A stretch of DNA of 64,000 nt from Paenibacillus humicola (GCF_028826105.1 NZ_JAQGPL010000001.1:5825381-5889380), one strand, 5' to 3'. Numbered from the stretch's first letter, positions 8,267 to 17,935 are shown. Translations and numbers: made by a program. Notes: generated by a model from the letters alone, not told the origin.

Positions 8267-9295
8267 ATGAGAAAAGGGTTTATTTCGGTCATTATTCTGA
8301 TCTTCGTTGCAGTCCTTTCGGGGTGCGGGTCAAAAAAAGAGGCCGGCACGTCAGCCGGTTCGGATGTTAAAAATACTGACGCCAAAACGGAAAGCGCAAG
8401 CAAAGCGCCGTCCGTCATCAAGTTTGGCGTCCAGCCCTCGACGCAGCCCCCGTTTATCGCCGAAGAGCTGGGGCTTTTCGACGAAATCGAGAAAAAATAC
8501 AACACGTCGATCGAATTTGTCAAATTCGCATCCGGCGGTCCGGAGAACAACGCCCTCGCCGCGGGCGAAATCAGCTGGGCGGAATACGGCATGGCGCCGG
8601 CGATCGTCGGCATGGACAAGGCCGACGGTCTGCTGACTTCCGTCGACGTGCTGAACGAGACGGCGCTGATCGCCGCTCCGGACATCGCTTCCGCCGCGGA
8701 CCTGAAAGGGAAAACGGTCGGTTTTCCCGGCAAAGGGTCTCAGCAGTATCCCCTCATGCTGCTTGCGCTCGAACAGGCCGGCATGAAGGAAGCCGACATC
8801 AACCTGATCTCGATGGATGCGGGCAATATGACCGAGGCGCTCAAGAACGGCCAGCTGTCGGCCTTCATCGCCTGGGACCCCTTCATTACGACAGCCGTGA
8901 AGAACGGGACTGGAAAAACACTGCTCAGCTCCGATCAGATCATGCCGCTGAAGGACGGGCATTATTTGGGTGAAGGAACGGTGGTGAAGCGCGGCTTTGC
9001 CGAAGATTATCCCGAGCTGACGCAGGATATGGTGGACGCCCTCGCGAAGGCGAATGCTTACATCGTCGATCATCCGGACGAGGTTCCCGCCATGTGGAAC
9101 AAAGCGGTCGGACTGGATCCGGCGGTCATCGAATATTCGCTGCAGAACAAGATGGCCGTATACGTGAAAAACATCCAGCCCGATCCCGCCTCGCTGAAGG
9201 CCTACATCGACATGCTCAACAAATACGAGATTACGCAAATTTCGGATGTGGACTTGTTTCTGAAGGATCACCTTTGGAGCGGGGAATACCGGTAA
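8267..9295 (+). CDS. ABC transporter substrate-binding lipoprotein (SsuA/TauA-like)
   Basis: Extracellular binding lipoprotein of the nitrate/sulfonate/taurine class, 342 residues. It has a signal peptide with lipobox L-S-G-C, a Ser/Lys/Thr-rich spacer, then the periplasmic-binding fold with segments such as L-K-G-K-T-V-G-F-P-G and A-F-I-A-W-D-P-F. I chose ATG 8267 with AGGAG upstream; the GTG at 8255 sits too close to it. No permease or ATPase gene is next to it, so it must use partners encoded elsewhere. The ligand is unknown; a small sulfonate or similar anion is the family expectation. Confidence 0.88.
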   Translation: MRKGFISVIILIFVAVLSGCGSKKEAGTSAGSDVKNTDAKTESASKAPSVIKFGVQPSTQPPFIAEELGLFDEIEKKYNTSIEFVKFASGGPENNALAAGEISWAEYGMAPAIVGMDKADGLLTSVDVLNETALIAAPDIASAADLKGKTVGFPGKGSQQYPLMLLALEQAGMKEADINLISMDAGNMTEALKNGQLSAFIAWDPFITTAVKNGTGKTLLSSDQIMPLKDGHYLGEGTVVKRGFAEDYPELTQDMVDALAKANAYIVDHPDEVPAMWNKAVGLDPAVIEYSLQNKMAVYVKNIQPDPASLKAYIDMLNKYEITQISDVDLFLKDHLWSGEYR

Positions 9296-9302
9296 AAAGA
9301 TC

Positions 9303-9332
9303 AGGCGCCCACTCGGGCGCCTGCTTCATTTT
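9303..9332. terminator. Bidirectional terminator
   Basis: An 8-bp stem AGGCGCCC (9303-9310) with GGGCGCCT (9315-9322) has T-rich flanks on both strands. It lies between the convergent binding-protein and alcohol dehydrogenase genes and probably serves both. Confidence 0.8.
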
Positions 9333-9344
9333 AATCCGCTTGCA

Positions 9345-10511
9345 TCACATCGCATCATCGTATGCCCGCTTCAAGATGTGCAAATAATCCTCTCTGCCGA
9401 CCGGCCGGATATTGCTCGGTGTCGAATTGTTTTGAACCGCCAGCTCGGCAAGCCGCGGGAAATCCTCCGGCTTGACGCCCGGCAGCTCCCTCAGCTTCGG
9501 AATCCCGAGCTTTGCCGTAAACGTGCGGATGCCGTCAATCAGGCGGCCGATCGCCCGGTCATCCGGCTCCGATTCGGAGGCAAACTTCATGATCCGGGAC
9601 AGCCGGGCATGGACCGTCCTCTCCTCCTCCGCGTTATACTGCAGCACGTACGGCAGGAAGACCGCATTTGCCACGCCGTGCGGCGTATCGTACAGCCCGC
9701 CGAGCGCTTCCGCCAGACAGTGCACGGCCGCAACGTCGGCGGAGCCGAAGCATAAGCCCGCGAGCAGGCTGCCTTCGAGCATGGCGTAACGGGTCGGTCC
9801 GTTGTACGGGTCGGCGAAAGCGGCCGGCAAGGCCGATACGATCGTCTCCATCGCCCGGGCGCCAAGCGCCTGCGAAATCGGATTGGTGACCCTGCACGTA
9901 TAGCCTTCGATCGCATGCACCAGCGCATCGACGCCCGTCGCCGCGGTAACGGATTTCGGCACGGTAAACGTCAGCTGCGGATCGAGCACGGCGAGCAGCG
10001 GACGCATCGAAGCGTGCTTCAGCGTAAGCTTCCGGTGCGTCGCGGACTCCGTAATGACGGCGCCCCGCGTCACTTCCGAACCGGTGCCGGCCGTGGTCGG
10101 CACGCAAATGACAGGGGCGATGTTGGCATACGCCCTTCGGCCTTCGCAGTAATCGAGCGGCGTGCCGCCGTTCGGCCCCAGGAGCGCAATCGCTTTCGCC
10201 GTATCCATCGCGCTGCCGCCGCCGACGGCCACTACCGCGTCCGAGCCATGCTCCGCAAACAGCTGGGCCCCGGCCAAGCATTCCGTATCCCGCGGATTTT
10301 GCGAGAGCGAATCGAAGCGGACGACCCGAAAGCCCGCCGCTTCCAGAGATGCTTCGACCGGCGCCGTGATGCCCGCCTGCACCACGCCCGGATCGCTGAC
10401 GAGCAGAATGGACGAGCCGAGCTGCAGCGATTTCAGCAGCTCCGGCAGCTCGCGCGATTTCCCCATCCCCATTTCGATTCGCGTACTGCAATAATAGCTG
10501 TAATTGAGCAT
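9345..10511 (-). CDS. Iron-containing alcohol dehydrogenase
   Basis: Group III metal-dependent alcohol dehydrogenase of 388 residues. NAD(P) binding is shown by V-A-V-G-G-G-S-A-M-D-T-A-K. The metal ligands are visible as D and H of T-G-V-D-A-L-V-H-A-I-E, then H in A-A-V-H-C-L and H in T-P-H-G-V-A-N. ATG 10511 (M-L-N-Y-S) has GGAG nine bases upstream; the longer frame to 10601 has no ribosome site. The alcohol substrate is unknown, and no pathway neighbour is present. Confidence 0.92.
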   Translation of the reverse strand: MLNYSYYCSTRIEMGMGKSRELPELLKSLQLGSSILLVSDPGVVQAGITAPVEASLEAAGFRVVRFDSLSQNPRDTECLAGAQLFAEHGSDAVVAVGGGSAMDTAKAIALLGPNGGTPLDYCEGRRAYANIAPVICVPTTAGTGSEVTRGAVITESATHRKLTLKHASMRPLLAVLDPQLTFTVPKSVTAATGVDALVHAIEGYTCRVTNPISQALGARAMETIVSALPAAFADPYNGPTRYAMLEGSLLAGLCFGSADVAAVHCLAEALGGLYDTPHGVANAVFLPYVLQYNAEEERTVHARLSRIMKFASESEPDDRAIGRLIDGIRTFTAKLGIPKLRELPGVKPEDFPRLAELAVQNNSTPSNIRPVGREDYLHILKRAYDDAM

Positions 10512-10853
10512 GTCCAATGTCTCCAATTTTATTGAAATGATTGATTTTAAATGGCTGGCATAGTCCCCTTTTATCCGAAAGGAAATAGTGAGCCTTCGCA
10601 TGCCGAGCCTCTATTGAAATTCGGCATTTCTCCCGCTTTCCCTGCTCTTATTCCGCGGCGGCGACGGTACGAATGAAACGGATCCTGATTTTACTTATAT
10701 TCATCATCTATTCATCATCGACGCCGTGTCAAATGGGTTCAAATCGGCATTGTCCATCCCATACCTCGCGATAAACTCGACGGATTCGTTTTACATGAAT
10801 ATGAATTATTGTTCATGTTTATATTTTGCTCCTCCGTAGGAAAACTTACCCTT
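10512..10853. other. Intergenic region, no gene seen
   Basis: This 342-bp divergent intergenic region should hold promoters for the alcohol dehydrogenase and the MMPL transporter. I see no further open frame with a ribosome site and no clear hairpin or repeat. Confidence 0.5.
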
Positions 10854-13800
10854 ATGAACATCCTATTGAAGCTCAAGTGGGTCATCATTCCCTTACTGCT
10901 GATCGCCGCAATGCTCGTCAAACAAGCCGCCCCCGATTATCAAGAGCTGGTTCGCGAAAAAGGGCAGCCGAGCATCCCGTCTTCGTACTCGTCCGTTCAA
11001 GCGCAGGAGATACTCGACCGGTTCAATCACAAGCCGAAAGACTCGACGCTGCAGGATATTCTAGTCGTCTATCACGCGGATACGGCGCTCAGCGACGCGC
11101 AGCTCGGCGAAATCAAGACAAGCCTCGGCGCGCTAGGGAAGCAGAGCGGTATTCCGGTGGCCGGCATGGAGAATCCGTTCGAGAACGAGACGCTGAAAGA
11201 ACAATTGCTGTCCAAAGACGGCACGACCTTGCTGGCGCCTCTGACCGTCGATACCCGGAATGAAAAACTGGAGAATATCCGGGTAGACCTCGACGAGTAT
11301 TTGGACCGGGTGTCGACGCCGCATTACTTGACCGGCGGTCCGGCTATCCAAGAGGATACGTTAAAATCGACCGGCGAAGGCGTGAAAAAAACCGAATGGA
11401 TTACGGTCGCGTTCGTGCTGCTTGTGCTCGGCCTGACTTTTCGGTCGCCCACTGCGCCGCTCGTCTCCCTGTTCGTCATCGGCCTCACCTACGTCGGCTC
11501 GCTGTCGCTGGTCTCGATTTTGGCGGACAAGTGGGGCTTCCCCCTCTCTTCGGTCACCCAGTCGTTTTTAATTATGGTGCTCTTCGGGATCGGGACGGAT
11601 TACAACATCCTGCTGTTCATGCGCTTTAAGGAGGAACTGACCCGGCAGGAATCCGTTCTAAAGGCCATTCAAGCGACGTACCGGACAGCCGGAAAAACGG
11701 TCTTCTACAGCATTCTCGTCGTCATTATCGGATTCAGCACCCTGCTGCTGTCGCAGTTCTCCGTCTTTCAATCGGCGGGAGCGGTCGCGATTGCCGTCTG
11801 CCTGCTGCTGCTCGCGCTTTTTACGGCGACACCCGTTTTAATGGCGATTTTTGGCGGAGGGCTCTTTTGGCCGTCGAAAAAACTCCATACCCACAAAGAA
11901 AATAAACTCTGGACATTGCTCGGGAAAAAGGCCGTGGCCGCCCCGATCGTGTCGCTGCTGATCGTATTGATCGTCACCGTGCCGAACGTATTTTTATACA
12001 AAGGCGTCGTTTCGTTCAATTCCGTGGCGGAAGTAAATCCGTCTTACGACTCAATCAAAGGCTATCATTTCGTATCGGACGCCTTTACGCCCGGACAAGC
12101 GGCTCCGACCGCGTTTATGCTGGAATCCGGCTCTTCGCTTGATACGGCCGAGAATTTATCTCTGGTGGACCAAATTACGGAGACGATTGCCGAAACCGAA
12201 GGCGTGAAGCAAGTGTTCAGTGCGACGCGGCCGAAAGGCGAGAAGCTCGATCAATTTTACGTCTCGAATCAAAGCAAGGAAGTCAGCGGCGGCTTGGATA
12301 AAGCGAACGACGGCATCAAGGCGATCCAAAGCGGGTTAACCGATGCAAGCGCCAAGCTGGATTCCGCCTCCCTATCCGCCCAATTGCAAAACATGGACCG
12401 GCTGCTGCAAGGAACAAAAACGATCGGCACGGACCTGGGCAAAATATCGGACGGTCTTGCCGCTGTCGAATCCGGCATGAAGCAGGGGGCGAACGGGGCG
12501 GACAGCATCGCAGGCGGGCTGATGAAGCTGGAGCAGAGCAGCCGCGCACTCTCGTCTTCCTCCACCCGGCTGCTTACGGGATATCAGGAGATCCGAAGCG
12601 GGCTCCAATCGGTTCATGACCGTTATGCGTCCATTACGTCGCAGTTGAACGCATCCATGCAGCTGGCCGCTGCCGTGCAATCGGCTTCGGAACAGCTCGC
12701 CAAGACGCATCCCGAGCTGAGCCGGGATCCGGACTATATGAAATTGTCGGCGACGGGCAGGACGCTGCATGACAGCCTGGGTAACCTTCATACCGCTATG
12801 ACCGCTGCGAACGACCGGTTGGGCGGCGTGCTCGCTTCCTTGGACAAAACAAACCAGGGTTTAAATCAGCTAGTCAGCGGCCAGAAGAAGATGGGGGACG
12901 GCCTTGCCCAATTGGAGGAAGGAGCCGCTTCATTATCGAATAGCCTGCAAAAAGGAACAGGCGCGCAGCAGCAAATCGTTACTCAAATGGCCGCACTGAA
13001 GAACGGAATCGATCAAATTGATGAAGGTCAATCCAAACTGCAAGCGGGGCTGGGAACGCTGGACGCTTCCCTCCAAGATCTAGAAACCGGCTTGAAAAAA
13101 AGCGCGGATGGCCTCGGCTCCGTATCGGGCGGGCTGACCGATGCCCAGCACTACCTGAACCAGCTGGCCGCCTCCGATACCACGACGTTTTTTGCACCAA
13201 ACGACGCGCTGCAAAACGACGCGTTCAAAAAGGCTTTGAACGCCTATTTGTCTACCGACAAGAAGATCGCCAAATGGACGATTGTACTGGACAGCGACCC
13301 GTATTCGACGGACGCCATTGCGACAATCAACCGGATCAACCGGAATGTGAAAAACGTGCTGGACGGCACGAAGTTAAGCAGCGCGCGTTACGGGGCTGCC
13401 GGCGTCACCGGACAAAATGCTTCCTTGCAGGTGATCGAGCAGCAGGATTTTTCGCGTACGGTGCTGTTGATGCTCGGCGGAATCGCGATTGCGCTGGCCG
13501 TCATGTTCCGTTCGCTGCTGCTGCCGATTTATGTTATCGCCTCGCTGATCCTGGCGTATTTTACGTCCATCCATCTGACCGAGCTGATGTATACGCACGG
13601 ATTCAGCCATGCCGGATTGTCCTGGGCCGTCCCGTTCTTCTCGTTTATCCTGCTGATCGCGCTCGGCGTGGATTACAGCATTTTCCTGCTGATGCGGTTC
13701 CGCGAATATCGGGACGAGCCTCCGAAGGCAGCCATCGTAAAGGCATTGAAGCACATGGGATCCGTCATTACCTCGGCGGTTATCATCCTGATCGGCACGT

Positions 13801-13982
13801 TCGGAGCCTTATACCCCTCCGGCGTCCTGATTCTGATCCAGCTGGCGACGATCGTCATCATCGGGCTGATTCTGCTCGCTCTCGTGCTGCTCCCGCTGTT
13901 TCTGCCGGCTTTGATCGCTTTGGGGAGCCGTAAGAATGAGGGTGACGAGACTCTCGAAGAGGAAAGTACCGTCAGAAGCTGA
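10854..13982 (+). CDS. MMPL/RND-family transporter with extracellular coiled-coil domain
   Basis: Large membrane exporter of about 1042 residues in the MMPL branch of the RND superfamily, similar in layout to Bacillus YdgH. An N-terminal helix is followed by a first extracytoplasmic domain, a block of five to six membrane segments with the proton-relay-like F-G-I-G-T-D-Y-N motif, and a long central extracytoplasmic region of heptad-like G-L/D-G-L repeats predicted to be coiled coil. A second membrane block carries A-L-G-V-D-Y-S-I-F. ATG 10854 is preferred to 10809 because the hydrophobic helix starts there. Lipid or hydrophobic-compound export is inferred from the family. No regulator gene adjoins it. 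Confidence 0.9.
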   Translation: MNILLKLKWVIIPLLLIAAMLVKQAAPDYQELVREKGQPSIPSSYSSVQAQEILDRFNHKPKDSTLQDILVVYHADTALSDAQLGEIKTSLGALGKQSGIPVAGMENPFENETLKEQLLSKDGTTLLAPLTVDTRNEKLENIRVDLDEYLDRVSTPHYLTGGPAIQEDTLKSTGEGVKKTEWITVAFVLLVLGLTFRSPTAPLVSLFVIGLTYVGSLSLVSILADKWGFPLSSVTQSFLIMVLFGIGTDYNILLFMRFKEELTRQESVLKAIQATYRTAGKTVFYSILVVIIGFSTLLLSQFSVFQSAGAVAIAVCLLLLALFTATPVLMAIFGGGLFWPSKKLHTHKENKLWTLLGKKAVAAPIVSLLIVLIVTVPNVFLYKGVVSFNSVAEVNPSYDSIKGYHFVSDAFTPGQAAPTAFMLESGSSLDTAENLSLVDQITETIAETEGVKQVFSATRPKGEKLDQFYVSNQSKEVSGGLDKANDGIKAIQSGLTDASAKLDSASLSAQLQNMDRLLQGTKTIGTDLGKISDGLAAVESGMKQGANGADSIAGGLMKLEQSSRALSSSSTRLLTGYQEIRSGLQSVHDRYASITSQLNASMQLAAAVQSASEQLAKTHPELSRDPDYMKLSATGRTLHDSLGNLHTAMTAANDRLGGVLASLDKTNQGLNQLVSGQKKMGDGLAQLEEGAASLSNSLQKGTGAQQQIVTQMAALKNGIDQIDEGQSKLQAGLGTLDASLQDLETGLKKSADGLGSVSGGLTDAQHYLNQLAASDTTTFFAPNDALQNDAFKKALNAYLSTDKKIAKWTIVLDSDPYSTDAIATINRINRNVKNVLDGTKLSSARYGAAGVTGQNASLQVIEQQDFSRTVLLMLGGIAIALAVMFRSLLLPIYVIASLILAYFTSIHLTELMYTHGFSHAGLSWAVPFFSFILLIALGVDYSIFLLMRFREYRDEPPKAAIVKALKHMGSVITSAVIILIGTFGALYPSGVLILIQLATIVIIGLILLALVLLPLFLPALIALGSRKNEGDETLEEESTVRS

Positions 13983-14215
13983 AGTGCAACTTTTAGAATA
14001 GTCATGGGAACATCCCTGGGGATTGCAATGAATCCTGCACAGGCAGCTGACGGTACTTATAACAGGAAGGTTCCGCGCAGCTCGCCTCGGAGTGGGGACA
14101 ACGAAAAGCACCTTGCCCCCAAACCTCCTCGATAAACCTGAAATGCCGCACTCGCGGCGGGTTGATGAAACGGCGGTCATACGGATTTCAAATCATGCTT
14201 CAATCCGCGTTCGAT

Positions 14216-14611
14216 TTACTTGAGCTGCTGCGCAAGCTCCCAAATATGTCCGCCCGGATCCTGGAAGCTTGCCGTACGTACGCCCCATGGCCGATCCATG
14301 GGACCGTTAAGCAGAGCGATACCGCGCGCCCGGAGCTCCTCGCATTGGGCATCGACATCCTCCACGCTGATCGTAAACTGGAAACGCGCTCCCGCTTCAC
14401 GGACGGCGACCTGCTCCGGTTCAATCAGCTCCGGCGCCGCGGAAACATCCAGCAGATTGATGCACATGTTCCCGAACTTGAACACGGCCGAGTTGGGGTC
14501 TTCAAAAATGGCCGCAAGGCCGAATACCTCCTGATAAAACGATTTCGAGCCCTGCAAATCTTCAACAAACACGGTAATGACATCGATATTCCTTGCTCCG
14601 AGTGCGTCCAT
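14216..14611 (-). CDS. VOC family (glyoxalase/bleomycin-resistance-like) protein
   Basis: Vicinal-oxygen-chelate fold protein of 131 residues, a single beta-alpha-beta-beta-beta pair unit that dimerises in this family. The pattern F-Y-Q-E-V-F-G-L, followed by Q-D-P-G-G-H-I-W-E-L with the C-terminal metal-ligand Glu, is typical. The specific reaction cannot be inferred. A single gene with an AT-rich upstream region. Confidence 0.85.
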   Translation of the reverse strand: MDALGARNIDVITVFVEDLQGSKSFYQEVFGLAAIFEDPNSAVFKFGNMCINLLDVSAAPELIEPEQVAVREAGARFQFTISVEDVDAQCEELRARGIALLNGPMDRPWGVRTASFQDPGGHIWELAQQLK

Positions 14612-15008
14612 GTTTATACCTTCTTTTCTTTTTGGATTCGTGAGGTTATTTTAACCCAATATTAAGGGAGAGATTTCTTTTCGATTGCGGGATAAAGGTT
14701 AAAATATTGCTGTTATTTAAGATACGGTTCATCTTAACGGTCAAAACGGCGAAAACCGCTCCGGCATCCAATTATGACAGACTGTTCTAAACCAATTACT
14801 TCAGATATTCGTTCTTTGGTAATCTCTTGAACTAATTCGTACAAACGTTTGACGAGACATCATGATAGAGTGTGATCTCTTTCTTCGGACTGGCTTTCGG
14901 GATCTCTCCATGCCGAAACCAAAAGTGGCATGGGTGCGATTTTCTTGAACTTCTCAGCTGTCCGACTTTCCGATAAGATGAGAACAAATCTTAACGGGAG
15001 TGATGAAC
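14612..15008. other. AT-richer intergenic region at the left edge of the cassette zone
   Basis: This gap of about 400 bp holds no credible gene. It contains the weakest rlmH-end-like site (14713-14730), flanked by a perfect 7-bp inverted repeat (TTAAGAT and ATCTTAA). Base composition is visibly more AT-rich than the genes to its left. Confidence 0.5.
14713..14730 (-). repeat. Possible degenerate SCC-like att site
   Basis: On the minus strand GAACCGTATCTTAAATAA matches the rlmH 3' end (GAACCGTATCACAAGTAG) at 14 of 18 positions and would encode E-P-Y-L-K-stop. It is the weakest member of the series and may be chance. Confidence 0.4.
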
Positions 15009-15665
15009 ATGGTAAAAATCAGCGTTCTGGGAACGGGCAATATGGGGAAGGCGCTCGTCAAACTATTGGCAAGCAACAACAACCTTGAGGTGAGTTGGGG
15101 CTCCCGCGATAGGGATCGCGTCGCATCACTAGCGGAGAAAATGCAGTTGAGCAACGTCGCGACTTCGGACTACGAGGAAGCTTACCGGTCCGACATCATC
15201 ATTCCGGCCTTGCCATTCACCGCATTGCTGGAATGGGCTGCCGAGCACAAAGCTCAACTCAAGGATAAACAGATCGTCGATATCTCCAATCCTTTCAACG
15301 ACGACTTCAGCGGATTTACGACAGTGTGGGGAGAATCCGCTGCAGAACGGTTGCAAGCCGCCCTGCCTGATTCGATCGTCATCGGCGCTTTCAAGAACAC
15401 GTTCTTCAAAGTGATGGAGAATCCGGTATTTCAAAAACAGCAGAGCGATGTGCTTGTCACCGGGGACGATGAGGCCTCCGTTGAACGCCTTATCTCGCTC
15501 CTGCGTCCGCTCCCTTTTCGGTTCATTCAGGCGGGCATGCTTGCCAACAATCGGACAATCGAACGATTTACGCTGCTCGAATTGGAACTCGCCGTCCGGT
15601 ATGGCACTTACCCTTATATATCGATGAGAGTATTCGGAATGAAGGATGAAGCGTCGGCAGACTAA
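15009..15665 (+). CDS. NADPH-dependent F420 reductase-like oxidoreductase
   Basis: Small Rossmann-fold protein of 218 residues of the F420-reductase/NADP-oxidoreductase class. The nucleotide motif V-L-G-T-G-N-M-G-K-A-L is at the N terminus, followed by S-W-G-S-R-D-R and D-I-S-N-P-F-N. Firmicutes of this kind generally lack F420, so the hydride partner is probably another cofactor or substrate. ATG 15009 has GGGAG eight bases upstream, better than GTG 15000. Its 3' end overlaps the convergent LysR gene by 4 bp. Confidence 0.83.
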   Translation: MVKISVLGTGNMGKALVKLLASNNNLEVSWGSRDRDRVASLAEKMQLSNVATSDYEEAYRSDIIIPALPFTALLEWAAEHKAQLKDKQIVDISNPFNDDFSGFTTVWGESAAERLQAALPDSIVIGAFKNTFFKVMENPVFQKQQSDVLVTGDDEASVERLISLLRPLPFRFIQAGMLANNRTIERFTLLELELAVRYGTYPYISMRVFGMKDEASAD

Positions 15666-16504
15666 CTTAATAGCCGCCATATTTTCTCGCCTTTTGACCG
15701 GCTCAAGCTGAACACGGAAATCGTTCTGCGGGCATCGGGATGATCCAATGGAACCGTGACCAATCGATCGGATATCCGGGTAACAGAAGCTTGCGGCAAT
15801 ACGGTAATACCTTCCGAGCTATGCTCTACGTACCCGAGGATGACTTCATGAAAACGAACTTCCGTCTTGATGCGCATGGGCAGATTCATCGATGCGAATA
15901 ACGAGGTCAGTTTCGCGCGGATCGTGCATCCATCGACGTAGAGGATGAGTGGCTGGCTGCCCAACTCGGATAAAGTAATCTTGGATTGGACCGCGAAAGG
16001 ATGGTCAACAGTCATCACCGCAATCAGAGGTTCGTGATGCAGGTCGCCCATCCATACCGAAGGATGCATGGACGCCCGCTCCGCGACGAGCAGTTCCACC
16101 TCTCCATCGAATAACATTCGGTATACTTCTCTCGTCGATTGTCGGCACACCAGCTCGACTATATGGCCTTGCTTTTCTAGCTTTTGAAGGTAAGGCAGCA
16201 AGTACTGTGAAGCGATGTCGGGCATCGTCCCGATCCGAACGTGACGCCATTCTTTGTAGGGCTCGAGGGAACTCGTTATCGCGGCCATTTGATCGAGCAA
16301 ATCTCCCGAGCGTTCGTACAGAATCTGCCCTGCATCCGTCAGCTTCACGCCTTGCGCGGTCCGCATGAATAGTTGTACGTCAAACCGCTGCTCCAGGCTT
16401 TTGATTTGTTTGCTTAGTGCAGTATGCGAGATATGCAGGGCTTCGCTTGCTTTAGCTATGCTTTGCTTTCTAGCAGCTTCCCTAAATCCGATTAAGAAGT
16501 CCAT
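15662..16504 (-). CDS. LysR-family transcriptional regulator
   Basis: LysR-type regulator of about 280 residues with an N-terminal winged HTH (residues about 1-60, including S-K-Q-I-K-S-L-E-Q-R-F) and a periplasmic-binding-like effector domain. It is divergent from the EthD gene and convergent with the F420-type gene, so it may control one or both. ATG 16504 is used; an in-frame TTG at 16510 is possible. The inducer is unknown. Confidence 0.9.
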   Translation of the reverse strand: MDFLIGFREAARKQSIAKASEALHISHTALSKQIKSLEQRFDVQLFMRTAQGVKLTDAGQILYERSGDLLDQMAAITSSLEPYKEWRHVRIGTMPDIASQYLLPYLQKLEKQGHIVELVCRQSTREVYRMLFDGEVELLVAERASMHPSVWMGDLHHEPLIAVMTVDHPFAVQSKITLSELGSQPLILYVDGCTIRAKLTSLFASMNLPMRIKTEVRFHEVILGYVEHSSEGITVLPQASVTRISDRLVTVPLDHPDARRTISVFSLSRSKGEKIWRLLS

Positions 16505-16605
16505 GTTCAAGTTCCATCACCACCTTAATTCCAGTTTCAAGAACACCTTAACCCGGGAATATAATAAAATCCAGTATCGAATAGACCAAACGGAGGCGAA
16601 CCCCT

Positions 16606-16920
16606 ATGTTCAAAATGATAGTGATCTACAGTGAGCCAAAAGAAATAGAACTTTTCGAGGCGCATTACTTCGCCAAGCATCTTCCTCTGATCAAGCAGTT
16701 GCCCCATTTGCTTGATTATCGTGTACAACGAGTGACGAACACGCAGAATACGGATGACACCGCTTACCTTGTTACCGAGCTCGAGTATGCCGACGAAGCC
16801 AGCTTCAACTTATCCTACACGTCGGCGGAAGGTAGGGCCGCCCAGCAGGATACTGCGGATATGGTCCCGTATCTACATCGGCTACCCGTCGTGCACATCG
16901 TTGAGGACCTTAATGTTTGA
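16606..16920 (+). CDS. EthD family protein
   Basis: A 104-residue dimeric alpha-beta barrel protein of the EthD family. The F-E-A-H-Y-F-A-K-H-L-P-L segment corresponds to the family's (Y/F)-x-x-x-H-x-P-L mark. The start follows GGAGG at good spacing. Members support oxidative breakdown of ethers or polyketide-like compounds, but no specific role is evident. It probably forms a regulon with the divergent LysR gene. Confidence 0.85.
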   Translation: MFKMIVIYSEPKEIELFEAHYFAKHLPLIKQLPHLLDYRVQRVTNTQNTDDTAYLVTELEYADEASFNLSYTSAEGRAAQQDTADMVPYLHRLPVVHIVEDLNV

Positions 16921-17067
16921 CGGCCGCATCTAGCTGGTAGCCGTCGAGTAGACGCACGAACCACACCATTTTCTAGACTCCACTATACTGGTTTATGTAA
17001 CCGAGACCGTTTGGCCTATACTAGCATACGCATCAACCCTTTAGATTCTTGAGATACCAACAAAACC

Positions 17068-17112
17068 TGCCGTTACTTGTGATACGGTTCGCCGCGCTTT
17101 CCGTAACGGCAA
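17068..17112 (-). terminator. Terminator of MmyB-like gene, overlapping an att-like site
   Basis: TGCCGTTAC and GTAACGGCA form a 9-bp perfect stem around the rlmH-end-like site. On the minus strand the hairpin is followed by GGTTTTGTT. It lies just past the stop of the regulator gene at 17120. Confidence 0.55.
17073..17090 (-). repeat. SCC-like att site (rlmH 3'-end copy)
   Basis: GAACCGTATCACAAGTAA on the minus strand is identical to the rlmH end except for the last base, and encodes E-P-Y-H-K-stop. There is no rlmH gene here, so it is a detached attachment-site copy. Confidence 0.75.
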
Positions 17113-17119
17113 GTTTCTA

Positions 17120-17935
17120 TTAGATTTTCAGCAAACCCTTCAATGTTAGAACCGTTGCCGGTGCCGCGGCATAGATGACGACCTTAAGTGTCGGGTGATC
17201 GGGTTGCTGTAAAGTTACATATTCGAATTCCATGTCTCCAATCACCGGATTGATCCATCGCTTATGGCAATCGACAGCGAATTGGACGTCTTGCCTGGGC
17301 CAATAAGTTCGGAAGATCTCACTTGTTTGAGTAAATTCCTCAATTAATTCATTAAACCTCAAGTCTTGCAGAGAATGAGCATAATCCGCACAGAACCGTG
17401 CAATCATGACTTGCGCCTTCTCCTGCCAATCCGTGCTATTCATACGAATAACTCGGTCCGTTAAGAATCTCCGCAGCCAATTCGGCTTCTCCCTCATAGG
17501 CTTCGAAAAACCCGGTAATCTAAAAACCAATTCCGCAGCCTTATTCCAAATGAGGAGATCCCAACCGTTCCCTAGAATAAACGCTGGATTCGGATCGAGG
17601 GCCAGTACCATTCGCTCCAATCCGGCCGACACTTCTTGCGTAATGCCGGTTTCCCGTTCGAACGGCTTTGCCAGCCTATGGAGATGACGTCTCTCCGCCG
17701 ATGACAATCGTAATGCAACTGCCAAACTATCCAGTACCTGATCAGATGGATTGGACACTTTGCCTTGCTCCAACAAGGTATACCACGAAGCCCCGATATG
17801 AGCCAGTTGAGCCACTTCCTCACGACGAAGACCAGGCGTCCGTCGTCGACCGTATGAGGGTAACCCCATTTCCTCAGGTGTCAGCCGCTCTCTCCGTGCC
17901 CGCAAAAAATCCCCGAGCGAGCGTGGTCCCGACAT
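17120..17935 (-). CDS. MmyB-like HTH transcriptional regulator
   Basis: XRE-type HTH regulator with a C-terminal ligand-binding (MmyB-like, PAS-type) domain, 271 residues. The N terminus has L-G-D-F-L-R-A-R-R and T-P-G-L-R-R-E-E-V-A-Q-L-A, which is diagnostic of this family, then the A-S-W-Y-T-L-L-E-Q-G recognition segment. ATG 17935 has AAGGA upstream; the frame beyond it to 18037 lies in the divergent promoter region. Such regulators usually control a neighbouring oxidoreductase, here the divergent epimerase-like gene. Confidence 0.9.
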   Translation of the reverse strand: MSGPRSLGDFLRARRERLTPEEMGLPSYGRRRTPGLRREEVAQLAHIGASWYTLLEQGKVSNPSDQVLDSLAVALRLSSAERRHLHRLAKPFERETGITQEVSAGLERMVLALDPNPAFILGNGWDLLIWNKAAELVFRLPGFSKPMREKPNWLRRFLTDRVIRMNSTDWQEKAQVMIARFCADYAHSLQDLRFNELIEEFTQTSEIFRTYWPRQDVQFAVDCHKRWINPVIGDMEFEYVTLQQPDHPTLKVVIYAAAPATVLTLKGLLKI

